DNA from: Evansella halocellulosilytica
GTDB lineage: Bacteria > Bacillota > Bacilli > Bacillales > Salisediminibacteriaceae
Assembly: GCF_002335745.1 (NCBI RefSeq)
Contig: NZ_NIST01000001.1
Span: 1,168,300 to 1,232,299 of the forward strand
Reading direction: 5' to 3'
Length of the DNA: 64,000 bases
Part shown: positions 41,888 to 50,024 of the stretch, one piece after another
Position numbering within the stretch: position 1 is the first letter of the stretch
Layout of the letters: each line of letters opens with the position of its first letter
The notes under the pieces: model-generated
The model's input: the letters and a program-made list of their open reading frames with translations, nothing else
Databases searched by the model: none
Told to the model about the DNA's origin: nothing
Program-made: the position numbers and the translations under genes

Positions 41888-42012
41888 TAATTGAATACGT
41901 TCAAAGGCTCTGCTTGTACGTGCAGAGTAAATGGGATTGGTCTGTCTATTTTTAAGGAAACCTTTATTTTACGGTATTATTGAGAAGGAGGGGCGAGTCT
42001 ACCCTCTTTTTG
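41877..42012 (+). promoter_or_regulatory. Attenuator: leader hairpins and terminator
   Basis: CTTTGAAC (41877-41884, the last leader codons) pairs with GTTCAAAG (41899-41906). CTCTGC (41908-41913) pairs with GCAGAG (41922-41927). A terminator stem of about eight pairs (41985-41992 with 42002-42009) ends in a T run. Ribosome stalling at MRLR would free GTTCAAAG and change the fold, as in the transcriptional attenuation known for ermK. Confidence 0.65.
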
Positions 42013-42238
42013 TTGTTTATAAAGAGAGAGCTCAATACTTAATAAAGGCTTTTATCTTATCTTCAATGGTTGTAAGGAAATTGAGATGAAAATCAAACGG
42101 CAACCCTAGGAAGATCTATTGTTAATATTGGAAAATAATAGAACCATTTACACTCAAGTACAGGCAGCAAGCTGTGCTTTTTTGCATTATAAAACAAGCA
42201 AATACGTATTCATAAGCCTATCACTAAAAAGCCTCCAT

Positions 42239-42247
42239 CCAGGTGCC
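42239..42247 (+). repeat. Left copy of the IS4-element target duplication
   Basis: CCAGGTGCC precedes the left end of the element and recurs directly after the right end at 43742-43750. Joined without the element, the sequence reads CCAGGTGCCTGGCACCTGG, a 19-bp palindrome flanked by CCTCCATCCAG-type arms, so the insertion landed in a hairpin. Confidence 0.85.
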
Positions 42248-42312
42248 CAATGGCGTTGCATGAATTTAAATAAATTCCATCTTTTCAAAAATATGTATTT
42301 ACATTCAATAAA

Positions 42313-42388
42313 AAAACTCCTATTGTAGATGTGTTGACCTTGTATTGTTCCCTAATACAAACAAGTCATCTACAAAAGGAGCTCCTAA
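42313..42388 (+). promoter_or_regulatory. Hairpin covering the transposase ribosome site
   Basis: CTCCTATTGTAGATG (42317-42331) can pair with CATCTACAAAAGGAG (42368-42382), with further pairing of TTGTAT and ATACAA inside. The 3' arm contains AAAAGGAG, the ribosome binding site of the transposase at 42388. Read-through from outside would fold this and hide the site, a protection known from IS10 and IS231. Confidence 0.6.
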
Positions 42389-43602
42389 TGAATAAGAAAA
42401 TTATAGGACGTGAAATGCTCATTTGTCAATGCTTATCTCTTCTTCCTTCGGAAGAGTTAGATTGTCCTTTATTAGATTATGGGAACTATAAGCTTTCAAC
42501 CAAGGCTTTGTTAAAAATTCTTGTATCCGCTCAATTGGATCATTGGGATTCATATCGTCATATGGAAGAAAAACTAGAAGCTTATCCAAAGCTTCGGGAG
42601 GAAATCGGTATAAAGGAAATCAGCGGTTCTCAGATAAGCCGCAGGATTAATGATTTGCCAACTGAGTTAGTACAAAAGCTCTTTATGAAAGTTGTGGAAA
42701 AAATCGCCAAACTTACACAGGGGCTAAAGGGACTTCCGAACGGCTTAGGCTGGTTGCGAATTGTGGACTCTACTGAAATAAGGTTGCCACAAAATTTATG
42801 CGATTGGGCATACATTTCAAAGAACCAATCTGCAGTTAAAATGCATACTCGGCTAGTCGTTGCTTCACCCGATGTTGTTTATCCAGATAAAATTGTTCCG
42901 TCATCCGCAAAGTTAAGCGATTTCGAGAGTTCCGGTGTCATCATAGAAAAATCAAATTCTATTTACGTGATGGATCGCGGTTATCCTTCTAGAGAAAACC
43001 TTCAATCGTGGCAGGAAAAAGATGTCTCATTTGTTGTGCGAGTGACGAAGTCACTTCGGTTAGGCATCTTAGAGGAATATGGTCCGACACACCCGTCTGT
43101 GCTTCAAGACGCTAAGGTATCGTATACTGTTTCTCAACCACCAGTACGCTACATTGAATTCGTCGATGATAAACAAAGAGTATATAGAATTCTAACGAAT
43201 AGATTTGACCTCACAGATCAACAAATCATGGATATATATCGTGCACGGTGGATGATAGAGTTATTTTTCAAGTGGATTAAACAGCACCTAAGATTAACCA
43301 AAATTTGGAGTACAAAACCGCAAGGTATTTGGAACCAAATGTTTCTCTCTTTAATTGCATATGGATTATCTTTAATCGTCAAACTTCAAACAAACTCTAA
43401 TAAGTCTGCTTGGGAATTCTTTAGACTCCTTCAAACTTATCTCTTTAAAACCGTTGGCTCATTTAAAAGAGCTTTAAAACGGAAAAAGAAAAGAACATCT
43501 AAGGGGAGACAAAAAGTGCCCATACCAAAGCCAAAAGTGAAGCCAGATTTTGGGGATGTAGCTCTAGATAAAACAGAATTAAAGAAGAAAAAGCACAAGT
43601 AA
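42388..43602 (+). CDS. IS4-family DDE transposase
   Basis: 404 residues. RIVDSTEIRLP holds the first catalytic Asp, YVMDRGYPSRENL the second, and IYRARWMIELFFKWIKQHL the Y-(2)-R-(3)-E-(6)-K signature of IS4 transposases. The start is ATG 42388 after AAAAGGAGCTCCTA; a longer open frame begins at 42331 without a ribosome site. The C-terminus is very basic (KRKKKRTSKGRQKVPIPKPK). No lesion seen, so it should be active. Confidence 0.92.
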   Translation: MNKKIIGREMLICQCLSLLPSEELDCPLLDYGNYKLSTKALLKILVSAQLDHWDSYRHMEEKLEAYPKLREEIGIKEISGSQISRRINDLPTELVQKLFMKVVEKIAKLTQGLKGLPNGLGWLRIVDSTEIRLPQNLCDWAYISKNQSAVKMHTRLVVASPDVVYPDKIVPSSAKLSDFESSGVIIEKSNSIYVMDRGYPSRENLQSWQEKDVSFVVRVTKSLRLGILEEYGPTHPSVLQDAKVSYTVSQPPVRYIEFVDDKQRVYRILTNRFDLTDQQIMDIYRARWMIELFFKWIKQHLRLTKIWSTKPQGIWNQMFLSLIAYGLSLIVKLQTNSNKSAWEFFRLLQTYLFKTVGSFKRALKRKKKRTSKGRQKVPIPKPKVKPDFGDVALDKTELKKKKHK

Positions 43603-43628
43603 CTTAATGATTTAGACAATTGTAAAAA

Positions 43629-43672
43629 AAAGGGAACAAGGTCGAAACACTACCTCGTTTCCCTTTTTTCTT
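43629..43672 (+). terminator. Terminator behind the transposase
   Basis: AAGGGAAC.AGG pairs with CCT.GTTTCCCTT and ends in a TTTTTT run, inside the right half of the element. Confidence 0.75.
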
Positions 43673-43824
43673 CATAAGGACAAAAGTTACTTGAAAAAAT
43701 TTACATATATTGAATTTAAAAACAATTGTGCAACACCATTGCCAGGTGCCTGGCACCTGGATATTACTGGATGGAGCATTTGGAAATCGCGAATGTATAA
43801 ATATGAAAAGGATGTGTTTACGAG

Positions 43825-44730
43825 ATGAAACAAACGAAAGGACAGGTTATCGAATTAGCGCAAAAGCATGGTTTAATGTTGAAAGAAGATTCTTTATCAT
43901 TTAATGAATCTGGAGTTGATTTTCTCGTCGTATTAGCGGCAGATAAATCGGGAGAAAAATGGGTGCTTCGCATTCCGAGAAGGGAGGATGTCATTCCTTC
44001 GACTGTTGAAGAAAAGCGAGCGTTAGAATTTATCGAGCCTCGTATAAGTGTGCAAGCCCCAAAGTGGACAGTTTATTCCGATGAACTAATTGCATACAAA
44101 CAACTAACAGGAGTTCCAGCGGGAACGGCTGATAAGGATGCAAAGGCATACGTTTGGGAAATTGATGAAAAGAATCTCCCTGATCAATTTACTGAAACAC
44201 TGGCAAAAGCGATGGTTTCATTGCACCGAGTTGACTCTCAAGAAGCAAAGAGAGCTGGATTATCAGTTGAAAGTGCAGAAGAAGCAAGAGAGTCGATGAA
44301 AAAGAGAATGGAAAAGGTGAAATCTGAGTTCGGTGTTAGTCCAGAGCTTTGGGAACGCTGGCAGTCTTGGCTCGCTAACGATGCCCTTTGGCCAAAAAAC
44401 GTAGGTCTTACTCATGGCGATTTGCATGCCGGACATATTTTAATTGATGAAAATGACCGTGTAACAGGTTTTATTGACTGGACTGAGGCATCAGTGACGG
44501 ATATTTCTATTGACTTTGTCTCTCATTATATGGTGTTTGGCGAGGAGGCATTAGAAGAGTTGATCATGCATTACGAAAAAGCAGGCGGATATGTTTGGCC
44601 GCAAATGAAAAAGCATATCATTGAACGTACTGCTTCCTATGCAGTGCCGATTGCTGAATTAGCAATGAAATCAGGTCTTGAGGAATATCATGAAATGGCG
44701 AAACAAGTGTTAGGTGTAAACGAAAGCTAA
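43825..44730 (+). CDS. mph: Macrolide 2'-phosphotransferase (Mph family)
   Basis: 301 residues with an APH-type kinase fold. The catalytic loop is LTHGDLHAGHILID (Asp in HGDLH) and the metal site GFIDWTEASVTDISID. IDWTEA after the catalytic loop is the Mph hallmark. It phosphorylates the desosamine 2'-OH of 14-16-membered macrolides; B. subtilis MphK (YcbJ) is a relative of similar length. AAAGGATGTG precedes the ATG. Its natural leader (41846) is now cut off by the IS4-family element, so expression may be altered. Confidence 0.88.
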   Translation: MKQTKGQVIELAQKHGLMLKEDSLSFNESGVDFLVVLAADKSGEKWVLRIPRREDVIPSTVEEKRALEFIEPRISVQAPKWTVYSDELIAYKQLTGVPAGTADKDAKAYVWEIDEKNLPDQFTETLAKAMVSLHRVDSQEAKRAGLSVESAEEARESMKKRMEKVKSEFGVSPELWERWQSWLANDALWPKNVGLTHGDLHAGHILIDENDRVTGFIDWTEASVTDISIDFVSHYMVFGEEALEELIMHYEKAGGYVWPQMKKHIIERTASYAVPIAELAMKSGLEEYHEMAKQVLGVNES

Positions 44731-44738
44731 TCATTTAA

Positions 44739-44770
44739 AACTCTCTTCCATAATGGAAGGGAGTTTTTTC
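44739..44770 (+). terminator. Terminator after mph
   Basis: AACTCTCTTCCA pairs with TGGAAGGGAGTT, one mismatch, then six Ts. Confidence 0.85.
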
Positions 44771-44799
44771 GTTGTTGTTTGGGAAACTACACTAGCGTT

Positions 44800-44872
44800 A
44801 CTCCTTGGCGGTCGAAAAAGCCGAAATAGAGCCGTCAAGAGAGGAACTCGGACTCCATGGCGGTAGAAAAGC
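44800..44872 (+). repeat. Two diverged 21-bp direct repeats in a gene-free stretch
   Basis: ACTCCTTGGCGGTCGAAAAAG (44800-44820) and ACTCCATGGCGGTAGAAAAG (44852-44871) match at most positions, 52 bp apart. Between 44731 and 45043 no gene is seen apart from the mph terminator. Confidence 0.5.
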
Positions 44873-45043
44873 TCAACAGCATGTGGTGAATCAATTACTC
44901 TAGAGCAGATTATATTAAAAAGAGACTTTGAACACGCACTTATAGGACTTCGATAACGCTCATCAGTTTTTTATATGCTCCTTTTGGCAGATGAACTATA
45001 ATGAAGTTGCTGAAGAACAGTGAAAAGAATGGGGGAAGCTAAA

Positions 45044-45763
45044 ATGGAAAATGGGTATGTTCTCGTCGTTGAAGATGATCGTGAGGTAAACGAGTTAATT
45101 ATCCGTTCATTAAAAACGGAAAACATAAACGGAAAGTCAGTATTTAATGGAAGAGATGCAGAACAGGAGCTGAAGACGAATAGCTACGACCTTGTCATAC
45201 TAGACCTTATGATACCTCACATAGATGGCTTAGAGTTATTAGGACGTATTCGGAAAACGATGCAAATTCCAGTTATCATTTTATCTGCAAAAGGTGAAGA
45301 AACAGATAAAGTAATCGGACTTGGATTAGGAGCGGATGATTACATAACGAAGCCATTTAGTGTAAATGAACTGAAGGCGAGAGTAAAAGCACATTTACGG
45401 AGACAGTTCTACTCAAAAGGAGATAGTACTACTACAGCAGAAGAAGCTCACTCCCCGCACCTTATCTATCACGGGGATATGGAACTGAATTTACATACAT
45501 ATCAATGTACGGTTAATGGGACTACCTATGACTTGAAAGCGAAGGAATTTGAAATTTTAAAGCTCTTTCTAACAAATCCAAACAGAGTTTTTACAAAGTC
45601 TCAAATTTATCAACACGTGTGGAACGATCAATATATGGAAGACGAAAATACCGTAATGGTACATATTCGACGGATCCGAAAGAAAATAGAAGATGACCCT
45701 TCCGACCCGCAACGGATTCAAACAGTATGGGGGATTGGTTATAAAATGGGGGATCTGTCTTGA
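45044..45763 (+). CDS. OmpR-family response regulator
   Basis: 239 residues. Receiver: VLVVEDDREV (acid pair), phosphorylation Asp in YDLVILDLMIP, Lys in YITKPFS. The C-terminal winged helix follows (YDLKAKEFEILKLFLTNPNR, then YMEDENTVMVHIRRIRKKIE and TVWGIGYKM). GGGGG fits ATG 45044. The kinase gene overlaps its stop and a BcrAB-type transporter follows, so this is a resistance-type two-component module. The TTAAG direct repeats at 46703-46741 are a likely binding site. Confidence 0.88.
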   Translation: MENGYVLVVEDDREVNELIIRSLKTENINGKSVFNGRDAEQELKTNSYDLVILDLMIPHIDGLELLGRIRKTMQIPVIILSAKGEETDKVIGLGLGADDYITKPFSVNELKARVKAHLRRQFYSKGDSTTTAEEAHSPHLIYHGDMELNLHTYQCTVNGTTYDLKAKEFEILKLFLTNPNRVFTKSQIYQHVWNDQYMEDENTVMVHIRRIRKKIEDDPSDPQRIQTVWGIGYKMGDLS

Positions 45764-46707
45764 TTACGTTTTTAACTATTCTTAGTGCCGTTCTTGCTAT
45801 TGTCACATGTACGTTAAGTATATTGCTTATTAAGAAAAATAAACAAATCCTTAAAGTGAATGAAACGCTTACGAATGTAAGTGAAGGCAACTTGAGCAGA
45901 CGCATTCGACTACAAACGACAGATAGGCAATTTGAACAGCTTGCAAACCAAATCAATGAGCAGCTTGAAGCATGGAGCCAGACAATTGAGAAGGCGAACC
46001 GTTTAGAACTCCTTAGAAAACAAATGATTACGAACATCTCTCATGACTTAAGGACTCCGTTAACATCTATTCTTGGCTATACAGAAGCTTTACAAAATGA
46101 GGGAAGCTTAAGCGCTGAAGAGAGGACTCAGTATTTATCTGTCATCGCTAATAAAGGAAATCATTTATTAAAAATCATTAATGATTTCTTTGACCTTGTA
46201 CGTATCGAAGCAGAAGAGGAACTGCAAGAAGAGGAACCAGTACACATGAATGAAATTGTAAAGGAAGAAATTCTTTGGTTTTATCATAGTTTCTCAGAAA
46301 TTGATGTAAAACCACAAATTCATATTAGTAATGAAGCTATTTATGTAAAAGGTGAAGCTCAAGGATTGCGTAGAATTATCTCGAACCTTTTATCGAATGC
46401 AATCCGCTACGGGAAGGATGGAGAAGTGATAGGAATTGAGCTAACGACAGAAGAAAATATAGTTCTATTAAAAGTATGGGACGAAGGAAAAGGAATACCG
46501 AAATCAGACATGAATCACATATTTGAAAGGCTCTACACCGGCGAAAGCTCGAGAAATTCAAATCTACAAGGATCAGGGCTTGGTTTGACAATCGTAAAAA
46601 AGCTTGTAGAGAAGCACCATGGAAGGATTGAAGTTGAAAGTGAACCTTATATTAGGACAGCCTTTACTTGTTTTTTTCCGCTACATAAAAAAGTCGAGAA
46701 GAGTTAA
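45760..46707 (+). CDS. Sensor histidine kinase with one membrane helix
   Basis: 315 residues. TTG start overlapping the regulator stop (TTGA). There is one N-terminal helix (FLTILSAVLAIVTCTLSILLI), a HAMP-like linker (LTNVSEGNLSRRI), HisKA with MITNISHDLRTPLTSILGY (phospho-His) and HATPase_c (LLSNAIRYG, DEGKGIP, GSGLGLTIV). No extracellular sensor loop is present, so like BceS-type kinases it may read the state of the adjacent ABC transporter. The tail is followed by regulator half-sites. Confidence 0.88.
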   Translation: MITFLTILSAVLAIVTCTLSILLIKKNKQILKVNETLTNVSEGNLSRRIRLQTTDRQFEQLANQINEQLEAWSQTIEKANRLELLRKQMITNISHDLRTPLTSILGYTEALQNEGSLSAEERTQYLSVIANKGNHLLKIINDFFDLVRIEAEEELQEEEPVHMNEIVKEEILWFYHSFSEIDVKPQIHISNEAIYVKGEAQGLRRIISNLLSNAIRYGKDGEVIGIELTTEENIVLLKVWDEGKGIPKSDMNHIFERLYTGESSRNSNLQGSGLGLTIVKKLVEKHHGRIEVESEPYIRTAFTCFFPLHKKVEKS

Positions 46708-46757
46708 GAAACAGTTAAGATTTAAGTAAAGGTCGGTTAAGGAATGTTTACTATACT
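46703..46757 (+). promoter_or_regulatory. Response-regulator operator and promoter before the ABC genes
   Basis: GTTAAG occurs at 46703, 46714 and 46736, spaced 11 and 22 bp, with TTTAAG at 46721 in between. The repeat phase of one helical turn is typical of OmpR-type binding. TATACT (46752-46757) serves as -10, with no good -35, which points to activation by the upstream regulator. Confidence 0.65.
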
Positions 46758-46781
46758 GAATCTGTGAAAGGAGAGATTCAG

Positions 46782-47701
46782 ATGGATTATATTTTACAAA
46801 CGCATCAATTAACCAAAAAATATCAATCATTTAATGCTGTAGAAAATGTGAACCTTCATATAAAAAAGGTGATATTTATGGCTTTCTAGGTAAAAATGGC
46901 GCCGGTAAGACGACGACGATCCGGATGATTATGGGGCTAATTCAACCGACTACAGGATCAGTTGAAATGTTCGGGGAAAAAGTATCTGGCAACAAGAAAA
47001 TCCCTTTTGAACGAATTGGCTCGATCATCGAGTTTCCTGGGTTTTATCCAAATTTGACGGTAGGCGAAAACCTTGAACTTCATCGAAAACTGATAGGAGT
47101 ACCAAATAGAGAAGTCATCGATGATACTCTCGAGCTTGTAGGCCTAATGAACTTTAGTAAGCGGAAATTTCATAAATTATCTCTTGGTATGAAGCAAAGG
47201 TTAGGACTTGCCCGAGCGTTATTAAGCAGTCCTGAAATATTGATTTTGGACGAACCGACAAATGGTTTAGATCCAATTGGAATCAAAGAAATACGCAGAC
47301 TCATTTTAGACCTAGCTGAAAAACGAGGAATTACAATCCTCATATCAAGTCATATTTTAAGTGAGGTTCAACAGCTAGCGAATCGAATTGGTATTATCCA
47401 TGAAGGGAAATTATTAAAAGAGTTATCGTTAGATGAAATAACAGAAAAGAGTCGTCATTATCTCGAAGTAAAATTAGATAATGATCGAAAAGCTGCACTG
47501 ACATTGGAACAAGCCTGCGGGGTATATGATTACGAGGTAACGGAACCTGGCGTGATCAGAATTTACGAACACCTAGAAGAACCATGGAAAGTGAATAAAT
47601 CATTAGTAGAAGCAGGAGTAGAAGTAAACGAGCTCTCGGTTCAAAAAGAAATGTTAGAAGATTACTTCCTGAAAATAACAGGAGGTGAGATCGATGAATA
47701 A
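46782..47701 (+). pseudogene. BcrA-type ABC ATPase with one-base deletion near its start
   Basis: ATG 46782, with AAAGGAG seven bases before, starts DYILQTHQLTKKYQSFNAVE and stops at TAG 46887. Adding one A to the run of six at 46862-46867 restores KKGDIYGFLGKNGAGKTTT (Walker A) and joins the remainder, which holds LSLGMKQRLGLARALL (signature) and ILILDEPTNGLDP (Walker B). The rest could start only at ATG 46925, after Walker A. A homopolymer error in the assembly is as likely as real decay. About 306 residues if repaired. Confidence 0.8.
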
Positions 47702-48410
47702 GGTTCTAGCAGCTGAGTTTTATAAATTAAAACATTCTAAAATCTTGTTTACCGTTTGGATTGGTGCCTTTCTTCCAGCTCTCTTATATACGATTGCAAA
47801 TTTGTTTTCAGAAGATCGGCTCATCTGGGATTTATGGTTTGGAGACCAGTTCTCCGTATTGCTAATTTTCTCACCGCCGTTATTTGCGATCATTACAGGG
47901 TTTATTGTTGGAAGTGAATATCAACACAAAACGATTAACAGTTTGTTCACCTATCCGTATTCCCGATTTCATTTTCTAGCAGGGAAAATGATCGTTGCAG
48001 TTACGTTTATTTTTATGACTTGTATTCTTGCTTTTGCAGCAAATATCGTAACAGGACTCATCTTTGTAGAAGCTAGTTTATCATTAGAAGATACAGTCAC
48101 CTATTTGATTGCTTATCTCGTCATTGCACTCATGATCACGTCTGTCGTGCCATTATGGATGTTTGTCAGTATTCTTGGGAAAAGCTATACACCGGCCATT
48201 GTCATTAGTTTAGTCATTAGCACGTTGCCTGGGCCGATTGGCGGAAGTACTGCTTATGGTGAAATAGTTCAATTCGTTCTTCGCATCGCAGGACGGGGCG
48301 AGCCAATTGATTTGTTTCCTGTTATAGTCATTTTCGGTTCACTATTTCTTGTTTTTCTTATTATTGCTAGCACCATCTATGTTAAATCAGATGTGCATAG
48401 TGGTAGTTAA
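47694..48410 (+). CDS. BcrB-type ABC-2 permease
   Basis: 238 residues with six predicted helices, starting NKVLAAEFYKLKHSKILF, the typical opening of bacitracin/lantibiotic exporter permeases. GGAGGTGAGATCG precedes ATG 47694, which overlaps the end of the ATPase gene by 8 bp. Together with the ATPase it would export or dislodge a peptide antibiotic at the membrane. The substrate cannot be told. Confidence 0.82.
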   Translation: MNKVLAAEFYKLKHSKILFTVWIGAFLPALLYTIANLFSEDRLIWDLWFGDQFSVLLIFSPPLFAIITGFIVGSEYQHKTINSLFTYPYSRFHFLAGKMIVAVTFIFMTCILAFAANIVTGLIFVEASLSLEDTVTYLIAYLVIALMITSVVPLWMFVSILGKSYTPAIVISLVISTLPGPIGGSTAYGEIVQFVLRIAGRGEPIDLFPVIVIFGSLFLVFLIIASTIYVKSDVHSGS

Positions 48411-48416
48411 TTGTTT

Positions 48417-48466
48417 AGCTGCCTCATGAATAAAGCGTCAACGCTTTTTAGTGAGGCGGCTTTTTT
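48417..48466 (+). terminator. Terminator after the BcrB-type gene
   Basis: AGCTGCCTCA (48417-48426) pairs with TGAGGCGGCT (48452-48461), enclosing a second small hairpin, then Ts. Confidence 0.85.
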
Positions 48467-48509
48467 ACATATGATAGAACAAAAACAATTAAAAGGTGTT
48501 CTTTAGTTC

Positions 48510-48797
48510 TAGAATAAGTATTTATAAAATGTTAATCTCTCGAACGTTGTCTAACCCCAAAGAGCGTTTACATCACGAGTTGCCATACGGATGTGGTGAC
48601 TTCGGCGTTCCCACAGGACACCGGGATTTTAGCCGAAGATTTGATCTAACGAATTGCCTTGACGGACATGACGTCCTAATGCCGCGCATGCAACAGGACG
48701 TGGCGTATTGCCCGGTTGACGGATATAACCACAGAGCGATGCTAGAAGAGGAAGAGGTAGCGCTTTTCGACGATAGTCGGGCGCCTTGCGCTTTTCT
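48510..48797 (+). repeat. Dispersed intergenic repeat A, copy 4
   Basis: Nearly the full order of copy 2: TATAAAATGTTAATCTCTCG, GATGTGGTGACTTCGGCG, TTTTAGCCGAAG, GACGTCCTAATGCCG, CGTATTGCCCGGTTGACGG and AGAAGAGGAAGAGGTAGCGC. The stretch 48411-48881 has no gene. The frame 48496-48819 is a by-product of the repeat. Confidence 0.75.
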
Positions 48798-48881
48798 AAT
48801 TTGGAAGGATTTGCTATGATATGACTAGTTTCGTGCAGGATATAAAAGATCAATGACGTTCAATATTCAGGAGGAGAAGGC

Positions 48882-50024
48882 ATGCGTTCATTTTGGATTT
48901 GGTTTTTGCTGTTAGCTCTGTCATGGTTGTTTGCTCTTCAGTATTATACGAATAGCTTACTTGAGATGCCATTAAGAATTATTGGCAGTGCCATGTTTTT
49001 CTCCGTGTTTTTCCTCGTTCCACTTTTTCGGAAAAACAAACGTATACTGACAATTATGATGAGCGTTGCCGCATTTATAGCTGTTATCGTATTGTGGCCA
49101 GAGCAAGGGCATGATCCGAACCCGTATACATTACTCGTATTTTCTCTTTTTGCTGGAGAAGCAGCCTATCGACTAAATTGGCGGCAGGCTACCGTTGTCG
49201 GGGCGATTCTTTTATTTGGTGCGCTAGCCCCATCTTACTATGATTATCCAATGTTACCACCACTGTTTATCCTTCTATATTCTGCAATGCTTGGCATTTC
49301 GTTAGTCGTTTTTCGAAAAGTATCAGATGATCAAGAGGAAGCCGTGGCGAGAAATGAAGCGTTGCTTGCTGAATATCGTAAAATGAAGAGAAAGGTTGCA
49401 TCAGGGGAAAAGCAGGCAAGGCAGGAGGAACGCACGCAAATTGCTCGAGATATTCATGACTCAGTCGGACATAAATTAACCGCACTGCTAATGCAGCTTG
49501 AAGTTTACCGGATGCAAGCGGGGGATGAAAAAGGTGAACGACTGCAAGAATTGAAAAAACTTGCAAGGGATAGTCTTGAGGAAACGAGAAGTGCAGTGAA
49601 AACGTTAAAACAAGATGAAGTAGGCGGTGTATCGGCAATTATTGCCCTCATTCGTAAACTTGAAGCAGAGAGTTTCGTCCGAATCCAGTTTTCTGTGAAG
49701 CATGGTGCTCTTTCTGCTCACCTTGGTAACGAACAGGCGATCGCAGTATACCGTGTCGTACAAGAAGCGTTAACGAATTTAATGCGACATAGCCAAACAA
49801 GGGAAGCAGACATTATTTTTGAAGCACCTGGAGGAGGAGTATTCCGATTCGAAGTTTCGAACCCATTAACAGAGAAAGTTTCTTTTCGAGAAGGGTTCGG
49901 TCTAGCATCAATGAGAGAACGGATTGAACAAGCTGGAGGTCACTTTCAAGTGACACAATTAGGTGGGCGCTTTACCGTTCGTGGAACACTGCCATTACTT
50001 GACGAGGAGAGGATCCAAGAATGA
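48882..50024 (+). CDS. lnrJ: NarL-type sensor histidine kinase (LnrJ-like)
   Basis: 380 residues. About five or six N-terminal helices (to residue 145), a coiled linker, then HisKA_3 with ERTQIARDIHDSVGHKLTAL (phospho-His) and HATPase_c (VVQEALTNLMRH, GFGLASMRERI). Order and size match B. subtilis LnrJ (YfiJ), which senses linearmycin-type polyenes. AGGAGGAGAAGGC precedes the ATG. It overlaps the regulator gene by 4 bp. The inducer here is inferred from homology only. Confidence 0.85.
   Translation: MRSFWIWFLLLALSWLFALQYYTNSLLEMPLRIIGSAMFFSVFFLVPLFRKNKRILTIMMSVAAFIAVIVLWPEQGHDPNPYTLLVFSLFAGEAAYRLNWRQATVVGAILLFGALAPSYYDYPMLPPLFILLYSAMLGISLVVFRKVSDDQEEAVARNEALLAEYRKMKRKVASGEKQARQEERTQIARDIHDSVGHKLTALLMQLEVYRMQAGDEKGERLQELKKLARDSLEETRSAVKTLKQDEVGGVSAIIALIRKLEAESFVRIQFSVKHGALSAHLGNEQAIAVYRVVQEALTNLMRHSQTREADIIFEAPGGGVFRFEVSNPLTEKVSFREGFGLASMRERIEQAGGHFQVTQLGGRFTVRGTLPLLDEERIQE

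Larger units (their letters stand above)
42248..43741. mobile_element. IS4-family insertion sequence
   Basis: 1494 bp bounded by inverted repeats CAATGGCGTTGCA (42248-42260) and TGCAACACCATTG (43729-43741), 12 of 13 matching, and flanked by the 9-bp duplication CCAGGTGCC. It codes for one transposase. A strong hairpin (about 43629-43668, AAAAGGGAAC..AGG with CCT..GTTTCCCTTTT) lies after the gene. The intact structure suggests a recent insertion. Confidence 0.88.

Noticed and set aside
41846-42247. An erm methylase gene behind the MRLR leader
   Set aside because: No frame in 41888-42247 resembles a methylase, and the next resistance gene is mph.
42119-42328. 69-residue frame at the left edge of the IS4-family element
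   Set aside because: Spans the element boundary, no ribosome site, no family.
48496-48819. 107-residue open frame
   Set aside because: It lies inside repeat A and the same residues (DVAYCPVDG, EEEE) reappear at the other copies. No ribosome site and no protein family.
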